This document shows positions 16,606 to 25,537 of a stretch of DNA of 64,000 bases, piece after piece. The notes below the pieces were generated by a model. The model did no database searches. It was not told where the DNA came from and worked only from the letters and a program-made list of their open reading frames with translations. The first letter of the stretch is position 1. Each line of letters opens with the position of its first letter. Source of the DNA: Streptomyces sp. NBC_01210. GTDB taxonomy: Bacteria; Actinomycetota; Actinomycetes; Streptomycetales; Streptomycetaceae. The position numbers and the translations under genes are program-made. The stretch is from the NCBI RefSeq assembly GCF_036010325.1, contig NZ_CP108549.1:2356001-2420000 (forward strand), given 5' to 3'.

Positions 16606-18300
16606 TCAGGCAGCCGGTGCGGCGACCTTGAGCTCGATGGTCACGGTCGCGCCGCCGGCGGTGGTGAGGCGGAGCAGGAAGGTGCCCGTCGCATCGTCCG
16701 CGTAGATCTTCGGGAGCTTCAGGACTCCGTCGGCGTCGGTCTTCAGCTCGGTGAGCGTGCGGACCGTCTTGCCGTCGGCGTCCTTGAAGTACGGACCCTT
16801 GTCGTTGACCACCGGCTTGTCCGCCGGGCTGTCCGCGGCAGTGATCATAGTGGCGGTCACCGCCACACCCGAGGCGATGGCGCCCTTGTAGGTGGCCTTG
16901 ACCTCGACGGCGTCTGCGAACTCGGTGCCGGGGGCCGCGGTCAGAACCTTGTCGTCGGTCCTGGCGATCGCGTCCGCGGCCCGCACAGTGACGGTCGCGG
17001 TGAAGTCGACGACGGGCACCTGCGGGCCCACCACCTTGGCCCGGACCGTGAACGGGCCGGTCTTCTCACCCGCCTGGAGAGTCGGTGCCGCGACCGTTCC
17101 GTCCGCGCCGGTGTGGAGGACGACACTCTTCTTCCCGCCGGCGAAAAGGGCATCCGTGTCGCCGACGATCTCGAAGCCCACGGCCTGCAGCGGGACGGTC
17201 CGGCCTGCGGCGTTCTTCACCCGCACCGTGGGCCGCGCCGTGAACTCGTGGCCGGCCATGGCGGCCAGCTCGGCGGTGCCCGCGTCCTCGAGTCGGGTGA
17301 CGGGCGACGGGCTCGGCGGCGGCGTCGGCTTCGGCGTGGGGGGCGGGGTCGGGCTCGGGGTCGGGCTGGGCTTTCCGCCCGTGCCGCCACCCGGCTTCGA
17401 CGGTGAGGGAGCCGGGGTCGGGCGGGTGCTGCCGGGAGTGGACGGGGTCGGCGTGGGGGTCGGAATGGGGCCCGAGCTGTCGGGAATGTTGCCGACCGGC
17501 AGCACACCGGTGCCGTCCGGAACCCCGTGGGTGCCGCGCTTGTAGAACTCGAACCAGGACAGGACCGTACTCAGATACTCCTGCGAGTGGTTGTAGCCGA
17601 GGATCGCGCGGTCGAGGTCGGCCTTGAGCGCCAGGTCGCGGCCGTCGGCGCAGAGATAGCGTCCCGCGGCGAGCGCGGCGTCGTAGATGTTGTTGGGGTC
17701 CCTGCGTCCGTCGCTGTTGGCATCCTCGCCCCACTTTTCCCAGGTGGAGGGAATGAACTGCATCGGGCCGACCGCGCGGTCGTGCGTCGCGTCGCCGTCG
17801 TAGGCGCCTTTGTCGGTGTCCGAGATGTTCGCGAAGCCGACGCCGTTGAGGACCGGCCCGAGGATCGGGGAGAACGTGGTGCCGTTGGCGTCGACCTTGC
17901 CGCCGCGCGCCTGTCCCGACTCCACCTTGCCGATCGCGGCGAGCAGCTGCCACGGGACGTGGCAGCCGGGGTCCGAGCCGGCGATGGTCCGCTCGGCCTG
18001 CTTGTACGCCGCGAGTACGGTGGCCGGAATGCCCGCTTCGGCTGTACCTGTCGCGGGCAGATCGATCGAAGTGGCTGGTTTGTCAGGCGTGTTCAGCGGC
18101 GGAAGGTCGGTGTAGTACGGGGAGTTGCCGGTGACCGGAGTGCCGGGGGGCGGGGTCGCATCGGACGCTTCCCGGCTGCCGCCCGCGGTGGCGTGCGTGG
18201 CGCCGGGCGCCCCGGAGGCGGAGAGCGCGGCCACGGCAACCGCGGCAACCGCGGTCGTCGTCGCTCCCTTGCGCAGTCGGCGGCCGAATTGCGCTGCCAT
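16606..18300 (-). CDS. Secreted lytic murein transglycosylase
   Basis: 564-aa exported enzyme predicted to cleave the peptidoglycan glycan backbone. A signal peptide (about 1-35) is followed by an SLT_2-type transglycosylase domain (about 95-270) with the Glu-containing IGKVESGQARGG, GPMQFIPSTWEKWG and NNIYDAALAAGRYLC. A long Pro/Thr/Ser linker (about 283-345) leads to a C-terminal Ig-like beta-rich region (about 345-560), with repeated VTVRA and VAVTAT strands, probably for wall or polymer binding. It is transcribed alone. Confidence 0.9.
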   Translation of the reverse strand: MAAQFGRRLRKGATTTAVAAVAVAALSASGAPGATHATAGGSREASDATPPPGTPVTGNSPYYTDLPPLNTPDKPATSIDLPATGTAEAGIPATVLAAYKQAERTIAGSDPGCHVPWQLLAAIGKVESGQARGGKVDANGTTFSPILGPVLNGVGFANISDTDKGAYDGDATHDRAVGPMQFIPSTWEKWGEDANSDGRRDPNNIYDAALAAGRYLCADGRDLALKADLDRAILGYNHSQEYLSTVLSWFEFYKRGTHGVPDGTGVLPVGNIPDSSGPIPTPTPTPSTPGSTRPTPAPSPSKPGGGTGGKPSPTPSPTPPPTPKPTPPPSPSPVTRLEDAGTAELAAMAGHEFTARPTVRVKNAAGRTVPLQAVGFEIVGDTDALFAGGKKSVVLHTGADGTVAAPTLQAGEKTGPFTVRAKVVGPQVPVVDFTATVTVRAADAIARTDDKVLTAAPGTEFADAVEVKATYKGAIASGVAVTATMITAADSPADKPVVNDKGPYFKDADGKTVRTLTELKTDADGVLKLPKIYADDATGTFLLRLTTAGGATVTIELKVAAPAA

Positions 18301-18498
18301 ACGTCTTTTTCCTCCCCGTCGGCGACTGTTCGCGCTCCCCAGCGCGCACTCACGTGACCCTACGACACCTACGGGCCCCGGAACACCGGACCTTGACCGT
18401 TTTTCACCCTTCCGCTACCTCCAGGTCGCCCGGGATTCCCGATCAGCAACTTCACGCATACTGGGCGCCATTGATCGACGACGGTCCAGGGGGACACC

Positions 18499-19356
18499 AT
18501 GCCGTTCACGCTGAGCCATGCCGCGGCGGTGTTGCCGGGCATCAGGAGAGACGGGACCGCGCGCGGACCGCTCGTCGCGTCCGCGCTCGTCGCCGGCTCG
18601 TTCGCCCCCGACATGACCTACTTTGCGGACACCGCGATCCCGGGCGCCATGGAGTTCGGCGAAGTGACGCACTCGGTGGCCGGAATCTTCACGGTGGACG
18701 CGCTGATCGCCGCGGCGCTGGCGGGCCTGTGGCTTCTGCTGCGCGAGCCGCTGCTTGCCCTGGTGCCGTACGCGTGGCGCGGCAGGGCCCACGCCTTCGT
18801 CCGGGGAGAGGACTGGCGTGGGCGTGGACTCCCGGCGCTCGCGGCCCTGTTCTATGTCTCGGCGGTCCTCGGATCGACCACCCATGTGGTGTGGGACAGC
18901 TTTACGCATCTGGATCGCTGGGGCATGAAGGTCTTCCCGTTGCTCGGCGAGATCGTCGCGGGCTTCCCGATGTATCTCTACTTCCAGTACGGCGGCTCCG
19001 CGCTCGCCCTGCTGGCCCTCGGCTGGTTCACCGGGTCCGCCCTGCGCCGGCAGTCCCGCTCGGAGGCGCCCGCCTCCCTCCCCGTACTGCACGGGCGGGA
19101 GCGATGGTGGGCCTGGGCGCTGCTGGCGGGGTGCGTGGCGGCCGGGGTCGTGCACCGGTGCCTGCGCTTTTACGCGTACTGGAGGGAGATCCGCACGCTG
19201 CTCGACATCATCCCGACGGCGTGCTTCGGGGCGGGCGCAGGGCTCGCCCTGGGGCTGGTGCTCTACGCCGTGGGGGTACGGCTGCGGCACCGCTCGCGCA
19301 CGGACACGCCCGGTTCCGTGCTGCCGCCGGTGCGTTCCGGCAGGGGATCGGGCTGA
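18499..19356 (+). CDS. DUF4184 family membrane protein
   Basis: 285-aa multi-pass membrane protein starting with the family signature MPFTLSHAAAVLPGIRR. A His/Asp-rich segment HVVWDSFTHLDRWGMKVFP (about 132-150) could bind metal. At least six hydrophobic segments are visible. No function is established. It is convergent with polA, sharing a large hairpin at the junction. Confidence 0.85.
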   Translation: MPFTLSHAAAVLPGIRRDGTARGPLVASALVAGSFAPDMTYFADTAIPGAMEFGEVTHSVAGIFTVDALIAAALAGLWLLLREPLLALVPYAWRGRAHAFVRGEDWRGRGLPALAALFYVSAVLGSTTHVVWDSFTHLDRWGMKVFPLLGEIVAGFPMYLYFQYGGSALALLALGWFTGSALRRQSRSEAPASLPVLHGRERWWAWALLAGCVAAGVVHRCLRFYAYWREIRTLLDIIPTACFGAGAGLALGLVLYAVGVRLRHRSRTDTPGSVLPPVRSGRGSG

Positions 19357-19374
19357 TCCCGCGCCGGAACGCAC
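19330..19374. terminator. Bidirectional hairpin between DUF4184 and polA
   Basis: A perfect 12-bp inverted repeat, GTGCGTTCCGGC (19330-19341) with its complement at 19363-19374, encloses a second stem, GGGATC with GATCCC, around a 5-nt loop. The hairpin includes the DUF4184 stop codon and ends 11 bp from the polA stop, so it can serve both genes. Confidence 0.8.
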
Positions 19375-19384
19375 ACGGTCCGGG

Positions 19385-22093
19385 TCAGTGCGCGGCGGAC
19401 TCCCAGTCGGGGCCGACGCCGACCGAGACATCCAGCGGTGCGCGCAGGGACACGGCCGAGGACATCTCCCGGCGGACCAGCTCTTCCACCCGGTCGCGCT
19501 CGCCCGGCGAGACCTCCAGGACGATTTCGTCGTGGACCTGGAGCAGCAGCCGGGAGGAGAGCTTCGCCTCGCTCAGCGCCCGGTCCACGTTCAGCATCGC
19601 GATCTTGACGATGTCCGCGGCCGTGCCCTGGATCGGGGCATTGAGCGCCATCCGCTCGGCGGCCTCGCGGCGCTGGCGGTTGTCGCTGTTGAGGTCCGGG
19701 AGATAGCGGCGCCGGCCGAGCATCGTCTCCGTGTATCCCGTGGCGCGTGCCTCGTCGACGGCGCGGCGCAGATAGTCGCGGACTCCGCCGAACCGCTCGA
19801 AGTAGGTGTCCATCAGGCCGCGCGCCTCGGCCGCCTCGATGTTCAGCTGCTGGGAGAGGCCGAACGCCGAGAGGCCGTACGCCAGTCCGTACGACATGGC
19901 CTTGATCTTGCGGCGCATCTCCGCGTCGACCGCGGACCGCTCCACGGCGAACACCTGGGAGGCGACGGTGGTGTGCAGATCCTCACCGGAGGCGAACGCC
20001 TCCAGCAGGCCTTCGTCCTCCGACAGATGCGCCATCACGCGCAGCTCGATCTGGCTGTAGTCGGCGGTCATCAGCGACTCGAAGCCCTCGCCGACGACAA
20101 AGCCGTGGCGGATGGCGCGGCCCTCGTCCGTACGCACCGGCACATTCTGCAGATTCGGGTCGGTGGAGGAGAGCCGGCCGGTCGCGGCCACGATCTGGCT
20201 GAAGCTGGTGTGGATACGGCCGTCGGCCGCGATCGTCTTGATCAGGCCCTCGACGGTGGAGCGCAGCCGCGCCTGTTCACGGTGGCGCAGCATGATGACC
20301 GGCAGCTCGTGCTCGGTCTGGCCGGCCAGCCAGGCCAGCGCGTCCGCGTCGGTGGTGTAACCGGTCTTGGTCTTCTTGGTCTTGGGGAGGTTCAGCTCAC
20401 CGAAGAAGACTTCCTGCAGCTGCTTGGGCGAGCCGAGGTTGAACTCGTGCCCGACGGCGGCGTGCGCCTCCTTCACGGCCTGCTGCACGGCGCCCGCGAA
20501 CTGCTGCTCCATGGCCTCCAGATGGGAGCGGTCGGCGGCGATGCCGTGCCGCTCCATGCGGGCCAGCAGCTCGGAAGTGGGCAGCTCGACGTCGTGCAGC
20601 AGGTCGGCCGCACCGACCTCGATCAGGCGCGCGGTGAACGCTTCACCGAGGTCGAGGACCGCGCGGGCCTGCGCCATCAGGGCGTCGGCCTCGGCCTGTT
20701 CGTCCGAGCCGAAGGCGAGCTGGCCGTCGGCGGCGGCCGGGGCGAGCTCACGGCCCAGATACTCGACGGCGAGCGCGTCCAGCGCGAAGGAGCGGCGGCC
20801 GGGCTTGACCAGATAGGCGGCGAGCGCGGTGTCCATGGTGACGCCGTCGACGCTCCAGCCGTGCTCGGGGAAGACCCGCATGGCGCCCTTGGCGTTGTGC
20901 ATGACCTTCGGCCGGCCGGCGTCCGCGAGCCAGTTGGCGAAGGCCCGCTCATCGGCCTCGTTCAGCTGGGTGGGGTCGAACCAGGCGGCAGGTCCCGCAG
21001 CCGTGGCGAGCGCGATCTCGGCGACGCTGCCGGTGCCCAGAGCCCAGGTGTCGACGGTGGCCACGCCGAGCGGCTGCCCGCCGTGCTGCTCGAGCCAGGG
21101 GGCGAGCTCGCCGGTGGAGAGCACCGTGCCGTCCAGCTCGACGGCGGCGGCGGGGGCCGGGGCCTCGTCCTCCTCGGCGCCCGGGTCTACCGCGAGGAGC
21201 CGCTCGCGCAGGCTCGGGTTGCGGATCTCCAGGACCTCCAGGAACCCCTTCAGCGCGGTCCTGTCGTACGGCGCGCGCTCGAGGTCGTCGACGGCCTTCG
21301 GCAGCTCCACGTCCCGCACCAGCTCGGTGAGGTGGCGGTTGAGCTTGACGGAGTCCAGGTGGTCGCGGAGGGCCTGTCCGACCTTGCCCTTGACCTCATC
21401 GGCGCGCTCCATCAGCTCCGCGAACGAACCGAACTGGCTGATCCACTTCGTGGCGGTCTTCTCACCGACACCCGGGATGCCCGGCAGGTTGTCCGAGGGG
21501 TCGCCCCGCAGGGCGGCGAAGTCCGGGTACTGCTGAGGCGTGAGGCCGTACTTCTCCTCGACCTTCTCCGGGGTGAAGCGGGTCAGCTCGGAGACGCCCT
21601 TGGTGGGGTAGAGCACAGTGGTGTGCTCGCTGACCAACTGGAAGGAGTCTCGGTCGCCGGTGACGATCAGCACTTCGAAGCCGGCGGCCTCGGCCTGGGT
21701 GGCGAGGGTGGCGATGATGTCGTCCGCCTCGAACCCGTCCACCGCGAACCGCACGGCGTTCATGGTGTCCAGGAGCTCACCGATCAGCTCGACCTGGCCC
21801 TTGAACTCGTCCGGGGTCTTGGAGCGGTTCGCCTTGTACTCGGGGAAGTCCTGCGAGCGCCATGTCTTGCGCGAGACGTCGAACGCCACCGCGAAATGCG
21901 TGGGCGACTCGTCGCGCAGCGTGTTCGCCAGCATCGACGCGAAGCCGTAGATGGCGTTGGTCGGCTGACCGGTCGCGGTCGTGAAATTCTCCGCGGGCAG
22001 CGCGAAGAACGCCCGGTACGCCAAGGAGTGCCCGTCCATGAGGAGCAGGCGCGGTCGGTTGTCTGGGGTCTTCTTCGATGCCGTCTCAGCCAC
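19385..22093 (-). CDS. polA: DNA polymerase I
   Basis: Repair and Okazaki-fragment polymerase of 902 aa. The 5' nuclease domain (about 1-300) holds LLLMDGHSLAYRAFFAL and GDRDSFQLV. The 3'-5' exonuclease-like domain (about 310-500) lacks the catalytic D-x-E (VATVDTWALG), so proofreading is probably absent, as is usual for actinobacteria. The polymerase domain (about 520-902) has the motif A region TADYSQIELRVMAHLS, the O-helix motif RRKIKAMSYGLAYGLS and motif C LQVHDEIVLEV. I chose GTG 22093 because a damage-type promoter ends 7 nt upstream, which would give a leaderless mRNA starting at that codon; longer readings extend through the promoter. Confidence 0.97.
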   Translation of the reverse strand: MAETASKKTPDNRPRLLLMDGHSLAYRAFFALPAENFTTATGQPTNAIYGFASMLANTLRDESPTHFAVAFDVSRKTWRSQDFPEYKANRSKTPDEFKGQVELIGELLDTMNAVRFAVDGFEADDIIATLATQAEAAGFEVLIVTGDRDSFQLVSEHTTVLYPTKGVSELTRFTPEKVEEKYGLTPQQYPDFAALRGDPSDNLPGIPGVGEKTATKWISQFGSFAELMERADEVKGKVGQALRDHLDSVKLNRHLTELVRDVELPKAVDDLERAPYDRTALKGFLEVLEIRNPSLRERLLAVDPGAEEDEAPAPAAAVELDGTVLSTGELAPWLEQHGGQPLGVATVDTWALGTGSVAEIALATAAGPAAWFDPTQLNEADERAFANWLADAGRPKVMHNAKGAMRVFPEHGWSVDGVTMDTALAAYLVKPGRRSFALDALAVEYLGRELAPAAADGQLAFGSDEQAEADALMAQARAVLDLGEAFTARLIEVGAADLLHDVELPTSELLARMERHGIAADRSHLEAMEQQFAGAVQQAVKEAHAAVGHEFNLGSPKQLQEVFFGELNLPKTKKTKTGYTTDADALAWLAGQTEHELPVIMLRHREQARLRSTVEGLIKTIAADGRIHTSFSQIVAATGRLSSTDPNLQNVPVRTDEGRAIRHGFVVGEGFESLMTADYSQIELRVMAHLSEDEGLLEAFASGEDLHTTVASQVFAVERSAVDAEMRRKIKAMSYGLAYGLSAFGLSQQLNIEAAEARGLMDTYFERFGGVRDYLRRAVDEARATGYTETMLGRRRYLPDLNSDNRQRREAAERMALNAPIQGTAADIVKIAMLNVDRALSEAKLSSRLLLQVHDEIVLEVSPGERDRVEELVRREMSSAVSLRAPLDVSVGVGPDWESAAH

Positions 22094-22098
22094 GGCCA

Positions 22099-22143
22099 CG
22101 ATCCTGCCACGTACCACTGACATTCCCGACCGTGGCAGGATCG
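22099..22143. repeat. 13-bp perfect inverted repeat in the polA / oxidoreductase divergent region
   Basis: CGATCCTGCCACG (22099-22111) and its exact complement (22131-22143) flank a 19-bp spacer. Each arm carries a CAGGAT hexamer facing outward, so each could be the -10 of one of the two divergent genes. The left arm is the -10 of polA. Confidence 0.8.
22101..22123 (-). promoter_or_regulatory. PafBC/RecA-NDp-type promoter of polA
   Basis: The minus strand reads ATGTCAGTG, then 8 bases, then CAGGAT, against the mycobacterial box TTGTCRGTG-N8-TAnnnT. The -35 matches 8 of 9; the -10 is less canonical but common in Streptomyces. The spacing predicts a transcript starting at or one base from GTG 22093. 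Confidence 0.55.
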
Positions 22144-22180
22144 GGGCACACAGCACGCCGCAGGCTCGAAGGAGAGCGCG

Positions 22181-24454
22181 ATGGCCAGCAAGCCTCCCAT
22201 TGGTGACCCGGTCCAGGACGCGCCGCAGGTCGCGGCCCCGCATCAGGCGGCGGCCGGTCTTCCCGCCATCGGGCACACCCTGCGCATCGCCCAGCAGCAG
22301 ATGGGAGTGCGCCGCACGGCGCAGACCCTGCTCAAGGTCAATCAGAAGGACGGCTTCGACTGTCCGGGCTGCGCCTGGCCCGAGGGCGACAAGCGGCACA
22401 TGGCGGAGTTCTGCGAGAACGGCGCGAAGGCGGTCGCCGAGGAGGCGACGCTGCGCCGGGTCACGCCGGACTTCTTCGCCGCGCATCCCGTCGCGGACCT
22501 CGCCTCGCGCAGCGGGTACTGGCTGGGGCAGCAGGGCCGTATCACGCAGCCGATGTACCTGCCGGAAGGCGCCGACCGCTACGAGGCGGTGACCTGGGAG
22601 CGAGCCTTCGGGATCATCGCGGAGGAGCTCACGGCGCTGGCATCGCCCGACGAGGCGCTCTTCTACACCTCGGGCCGCACCAGCAACGAAGCGGCGTTCC
22701 TGTTCCAGCTCTTCGCCCGCGAATTCGGCACCAACAATCTTCCCGACTGCTCCAACATGTGCCATGAGTCCTCCGGCTCGGCGCTCACCGAGACGATCGG
22801 CATCGGCAAGGGCAGCGTCTCGCTGGAAGACATCCATGAGGCGGACCTGATCATCGTCGCCGGGCAGAACCCCGGGACCAACCATCCCCGGATGCTCTCC
22901 GCCCTGGAGAAGGCCAAAACAGCGGGCGCAAAGATCATTTCGGTGAATCCGCTGCCCGAGGCCGGCCTCGGACGGTTCAAGAATCCGCAGACCCCGCGGG
23001 GCATGGTCAAGGGCGTCGCGGTCAACGACCTCTTCCTGCAGATCCGTATCGGCGGCGACCAGGCACTCTTCCGGCTGCTGAACAAGCTGATCCTCGAGAC
23101 GGACGGGGCCGTCGACGAGGCGTTCGTACGCGAACACACCCACGGCTACGAGGAGTTCGTAACCGCGGCCCGTGCCGCCGACTGGGACGAGACCCTCGTC
23201 GCGACCGGCCTCGAACGCGCCGTGATCGAGCAGACGCTCGCGATGGTCCTCGCGTCGAAGCGCACCATCGTCTGCTGGGCGATGGGCCTGACCCAGCACA
23301 AGCATGCCGTGCCGACCATCCGTGAGGTGGTCAACTTCCTTCTGCTGCGCGGCAACATCGGCCGCCCGGGCGCCGGCGTCTGCCCCGTGCGCGGGCACTC
23401 CAACGTCCAGGGCGACCGCACCATGGGCATCTTCGAGCGGCCCGCCCCGGCCTTCCTGGACGCCCTGGAGAAGGAGTTCGGCTTCGCTCCGCCGCGTCAC
23501 CACGGCTTCGACGTCGTACGGTCCATTCAGGCGCTGCGCGACGGGGAGGCGAAGGTCTTCTTCGCCATGGGCGGCAATTTCGTCGGCGCGACGCCGGACA
23601 CCGAGGTGACCGAGGCCGCGATGCGCAAGGCCCGACTCACGGTGCATGTGTCGACGAAGCTGAACCGCTCGCACGCCGTCACAGGCACCAGGGCGCTGAT
23701 CCTGCCCACCCTCGGCCGTACCGACAAGGACATACAGGCGGGGGGCAAACAGTTCGTGACCGTCGAGGACTCGATGGGCATGGTGCACGCCTCACGCGGC
23801 AATCTCCCCCCGGCGAGCCCCCATCTGCTGTCCGAGCCGGCCATCGTGGCCCGGATGGCGCGTGCCGTGCTCGGCCCCGGCTCGGTCACGCCCTGGGAGG
23901 ACTTCGAGAAGGACTACGGCTCCATCCGCGACCGCATCGCGCGCGTGGTGCCCGGCTTCGAGGACTTCAACGCCAGGATCGCCCGCCCCGGCGGCTTCAC
24001 GCTCCCCCACGCTCCGCGCGACGAACGCCGCTTCCCCACGGCCACCGGCAAGGCCAATTTCACCGCCGCGCCCGTTGAGTTTCCCGAGCTGCCCGCGGGT
24101 CGGCTGCTGCTGCAGACGCTGCGCTCGCACGACCAGTACAACACCACGATCTACGGCCTCGACGACCGCTACCGCGGTATCAAGGGCGGGCGCCGGGTCG
24201 TCATGGTGAACCCCGAGGACGCGCGGGAACTGGGCCTGACGGACGGCTCGTACACCGATCTCGTCAGCGAGTGGAAGGACGGCGTCGAACGACGTGCCCC
24301 CGGTTTCCGGGTGGTGCACTACCCCACCGCCCGTGGCTGCGCGGCCGCGTACTACCCGGAGACCAATGTGCTGGTGCCGCTGGACTCCACGGCGGACACC
24401 AGCAACACCCCGGCGAGCAAGTCCGTGGTGGTCCGGTTCGAGCGCGGGGCGTAA
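22181..24454 (+). CDS. FdhF/YdeP-type molybdopterin oxidoreductase
   Basis: 757-aa member of the bis-MGD oxidoreductase superfamily, FdhF/YdeP branch. The N-terminal Cys segment DGFDCPGCAWPEGDKRHMAEFC (about 50-71) replaces the usual 4Fe-4S motif. Molybdopterin-domain landmarks are FYTSGRTSNEAAF, DCSNMCHESSGSALTETIG (about 189-207), VAGQNPGTNHPRM, and a C-terminal dinucleotide-binding domain with LLQTLRSHDQYNTTIYG (about 644-660). The substrate is unknown; YdeP was linked to acid resistance in E. coli. The start ATG 22181 follows GAAGGAGAG. Divergent from polA. Confidence 0.9.
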   Translation: MASKPPIGDPVQDAPQVAAPHQAAAGLPAIGHTLRIAQQQMGVRRTAQTLLKVNQKDGFDCPGCAWPEGDKRHMAEFCENGAKAVAEEATLRRVTPDFFAAHPVADLASRSGYWLGQQGRITQPMYLPEGADRYEAVTWERAFGIIAEELTALASPDEALFYTSGRTSNEAAFLFQLFAREFGTNNLPDCSNMCHESSGSALTETIGIGKGSVSLEDIHEADLIIVAGQNPGTNHPRMLSALEKAKTAGAKIISVNPLPEAGLGRFKNPQTPRGMVKGVAVNDLFLQIRIGGDQALFRLLNKLILETDGAVDEAFVREHTHGYEEFVTAARAADWDETLVATGLERAVIEQTLAMVLASKRTIVCWAMGLTQHKHAVPTIREVVNFLLLRGNIGRPGAGVCPVRGHSNVQGDRTMGIFERPAPAFLDALEKEFGFAPPRHHGFDVVRSIQALRDGEAKVFFAMGGNFVGATPDTEVTEAAMRKARLTVHVSTKLNRSHAVTGTRALILPTLGRTDKDIQAGGKQFVTVEDSMGMVHASRGNLPPASPHLLSEPAIVARMARAVLGPGSVTPWEDFEKDYGSIRDRIARVVPGFEDFNARIARPGGFTLPHAPRDERRFPTATGKANFTAAPVEFPELPAGRLLLQTLRSHDQYNTTIYGLDDRYRGIKGGRRVVMVNPEDARELGLTDGSYTDLVSEWKDGVERRAPGFRVVHYPTARGCAAAYYPETNVLVPLDSTADTSNTPASKSVVVRFERGA

Positions 24455-24514
24455 AGCTCGACGGCTGAGGGACAGGGAACGACGGCTGAAGAGCGGGGAA
24501 TGAGGCATCCCGTC

Positions 24515-24528
24515 TAAGCGTTCGCTCA
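24515..24528. promoter_or_regulatory. TetR-type operator-like palindrome before the thioesterase
   Basis: TAAGCGTTCGCTCA matches the palindrome TAAGCG-NN-CGCTTA at all but one position, a shape common for TetR-family operators of acyl-CoA genes. It lies 60 bp upstream of the thioesterase ATG. Confidence 0.4.
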
Positions 24529-24587
24529 GGCATCTGATAAGACGGTGCACAGAGCACGCAACGTACTGACGATCGGAGCCGGGCCCC

Positions 24588-25064
24588 ATGGGCGAGCAGA
24601 CCAATGTGAAATTCCCGCAAGAGGTCATCGACGAATACGCCGCGCTCGGGGTCGATCTGCCCGCGCTCTTCTCCGCCGGCCATCTGGGCGAGCGCATGGG
24701 CGTGCAGATCGTCGAGGCCTCGGCCGACCGCGTCGTCGGCACGATGCCCGTCGAGGGCAACACCCAGCCCTACGGACTGCTGCACGGCGGCGCGTCCGCC
24801 GTGCTGGCCGAGACCCTCGGCTCGGTCGGCTCGATGCTGCACGGCGGGACCTCCAAGATCGCCGTCGGTGTGGACCTCAACTGCACCCACCACCGCGGCG
24901 TCCGCTCCGGCCTCGTCACCGGAGTCGCGACACCGGTGCATCGCGGCCGCTCCACCGCCACGTACGAGATCGTCATCACCGACGAGCAGGACAAGCGGGT
25001 CTGCACGGCCCGGCTGACCTGTCTGCTGCGCGACGCCGGCGGGCCGGCGGGGGCCGGCAGCTGA
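24588..25064 (+). CDS. PaaI-type hotdog-fold acyl-CoA thioesterase
   Basis: 158-aa single hotdog domain predicted to hydrolyse acyl-CoA thioesters in the cytosol. The family motif QPYGLLHGGASAVLAETLGS (about 62-81) contains the conserved HGG and Glu, and GVDLNCTHHRGVRSG follows at about 96-110. The chain length matches PaaI/YbgC-like proteins. Substrate unknown; no phenylacetate genes are adjacent. A TetR-operator-like site upstream suggests acyl-CoA or drug-responsive control. Confidence 0.85.
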   Translation: MGEQTNVKFPQEVIDEYAALGVDLPALFSAGHLGERMGVQIVEASADRVVGTMPVEGNTQPYGLLHGGASAVLAETLGSVGSMLHGGTSKIAVGVDLNCTHHRGVRSGLVTGVATPVHRGRSTATYEIVITDEQDKRVCTARLTCLLRDAGGPAGAGS

Positions 25065-25079
25065 TCCTCCGCAGGCTTG

Positions 25080-25108
25080 TTGTGTCACCGATCGTGACGG
25101 CTTAGCGT
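25080..25108 (+). promoter_or_regulatory. Promoter of the lipoprotein gene, probably leaderless
   Basis: TTGTGT (25080-25085), a 17-bp spacer and TAGCGT (25103-25108). The expected start falls on the A of ATG 25115, and no ribosome-binding site is present, so the mRNA is probably leaderless. Confidence 0.6.
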
Positions 25109-25114
25109 GCCCCC

Positions 25115-25537
25115 ATGGGGACCAAGCCGCACATCTCGGTCGGGTACGCCACCTACGCACTTCTGGTCACGCTTGCCGTCGCGGGCTGCACGGAATCCTC
25201 TTCGTCCGGGCAGCCCGCCACGTCAACACCTGTACCGCAGAAGTCCTCACCTGCCGATATATGCACAAGTCTCGTTTCCTACTGGGCGAAAGAGACACTC
25301 AAGGGCAGCAAGTGGTCAGGAATCGACTGGGAGCAGAAGGGGCTGTCCAACGAGCAGTACGCCATCCACGAGGAGATCGTCGCCGTGGCCCGTGCCGAGG
25401 AAAAGCGCCAAGGCCGTGCCGCGGCCCTCGCCTTGATCGATGTCCAGGCCCGGCAGAAGTGCGCTGCCCAGAACGGCGCGACCGGCAGCTCGGAGAACTG
25501 GCGTCCGCCGAAACCAGCGGCGTCATCGGACCGGTAG
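25115..25537 (+). CDS. Small lipoprotein
   Basis: 140-aa exported lipoprotein. The hydrophobic signal ends in the lipobox LAVAGC, with the lipidated Cys at about residue 25, and a Ser/Thr/Pro-rich spacer follows. The mature domain has two Cys residues (ICTSLVSYW and QKCAAQNG), which could form a disulfide. Family not recognised; function unknown. Transcribed from its own promoter. Confidence 0.75.
   Translation: MGTKPHISVGYATYALLVTLAVAGCTESSSSGQPATSTPVPQKSSPADICTSLVSYWAKETLKGSKWSGIDWEQKGLSNEQYAIHEEIVAVARAEEKRQGRAAALALIDVQARQKCAAQNGATGSSENWRPPKPAASSDR

Noticed and set aside
22094..23788. Extension of polA to 23788
   Set aside because: It runs through the divergent molybdopterin oxidoreductase gene and lacks any polymerase homology; the true start lies next to the promoter at 22101-22123.
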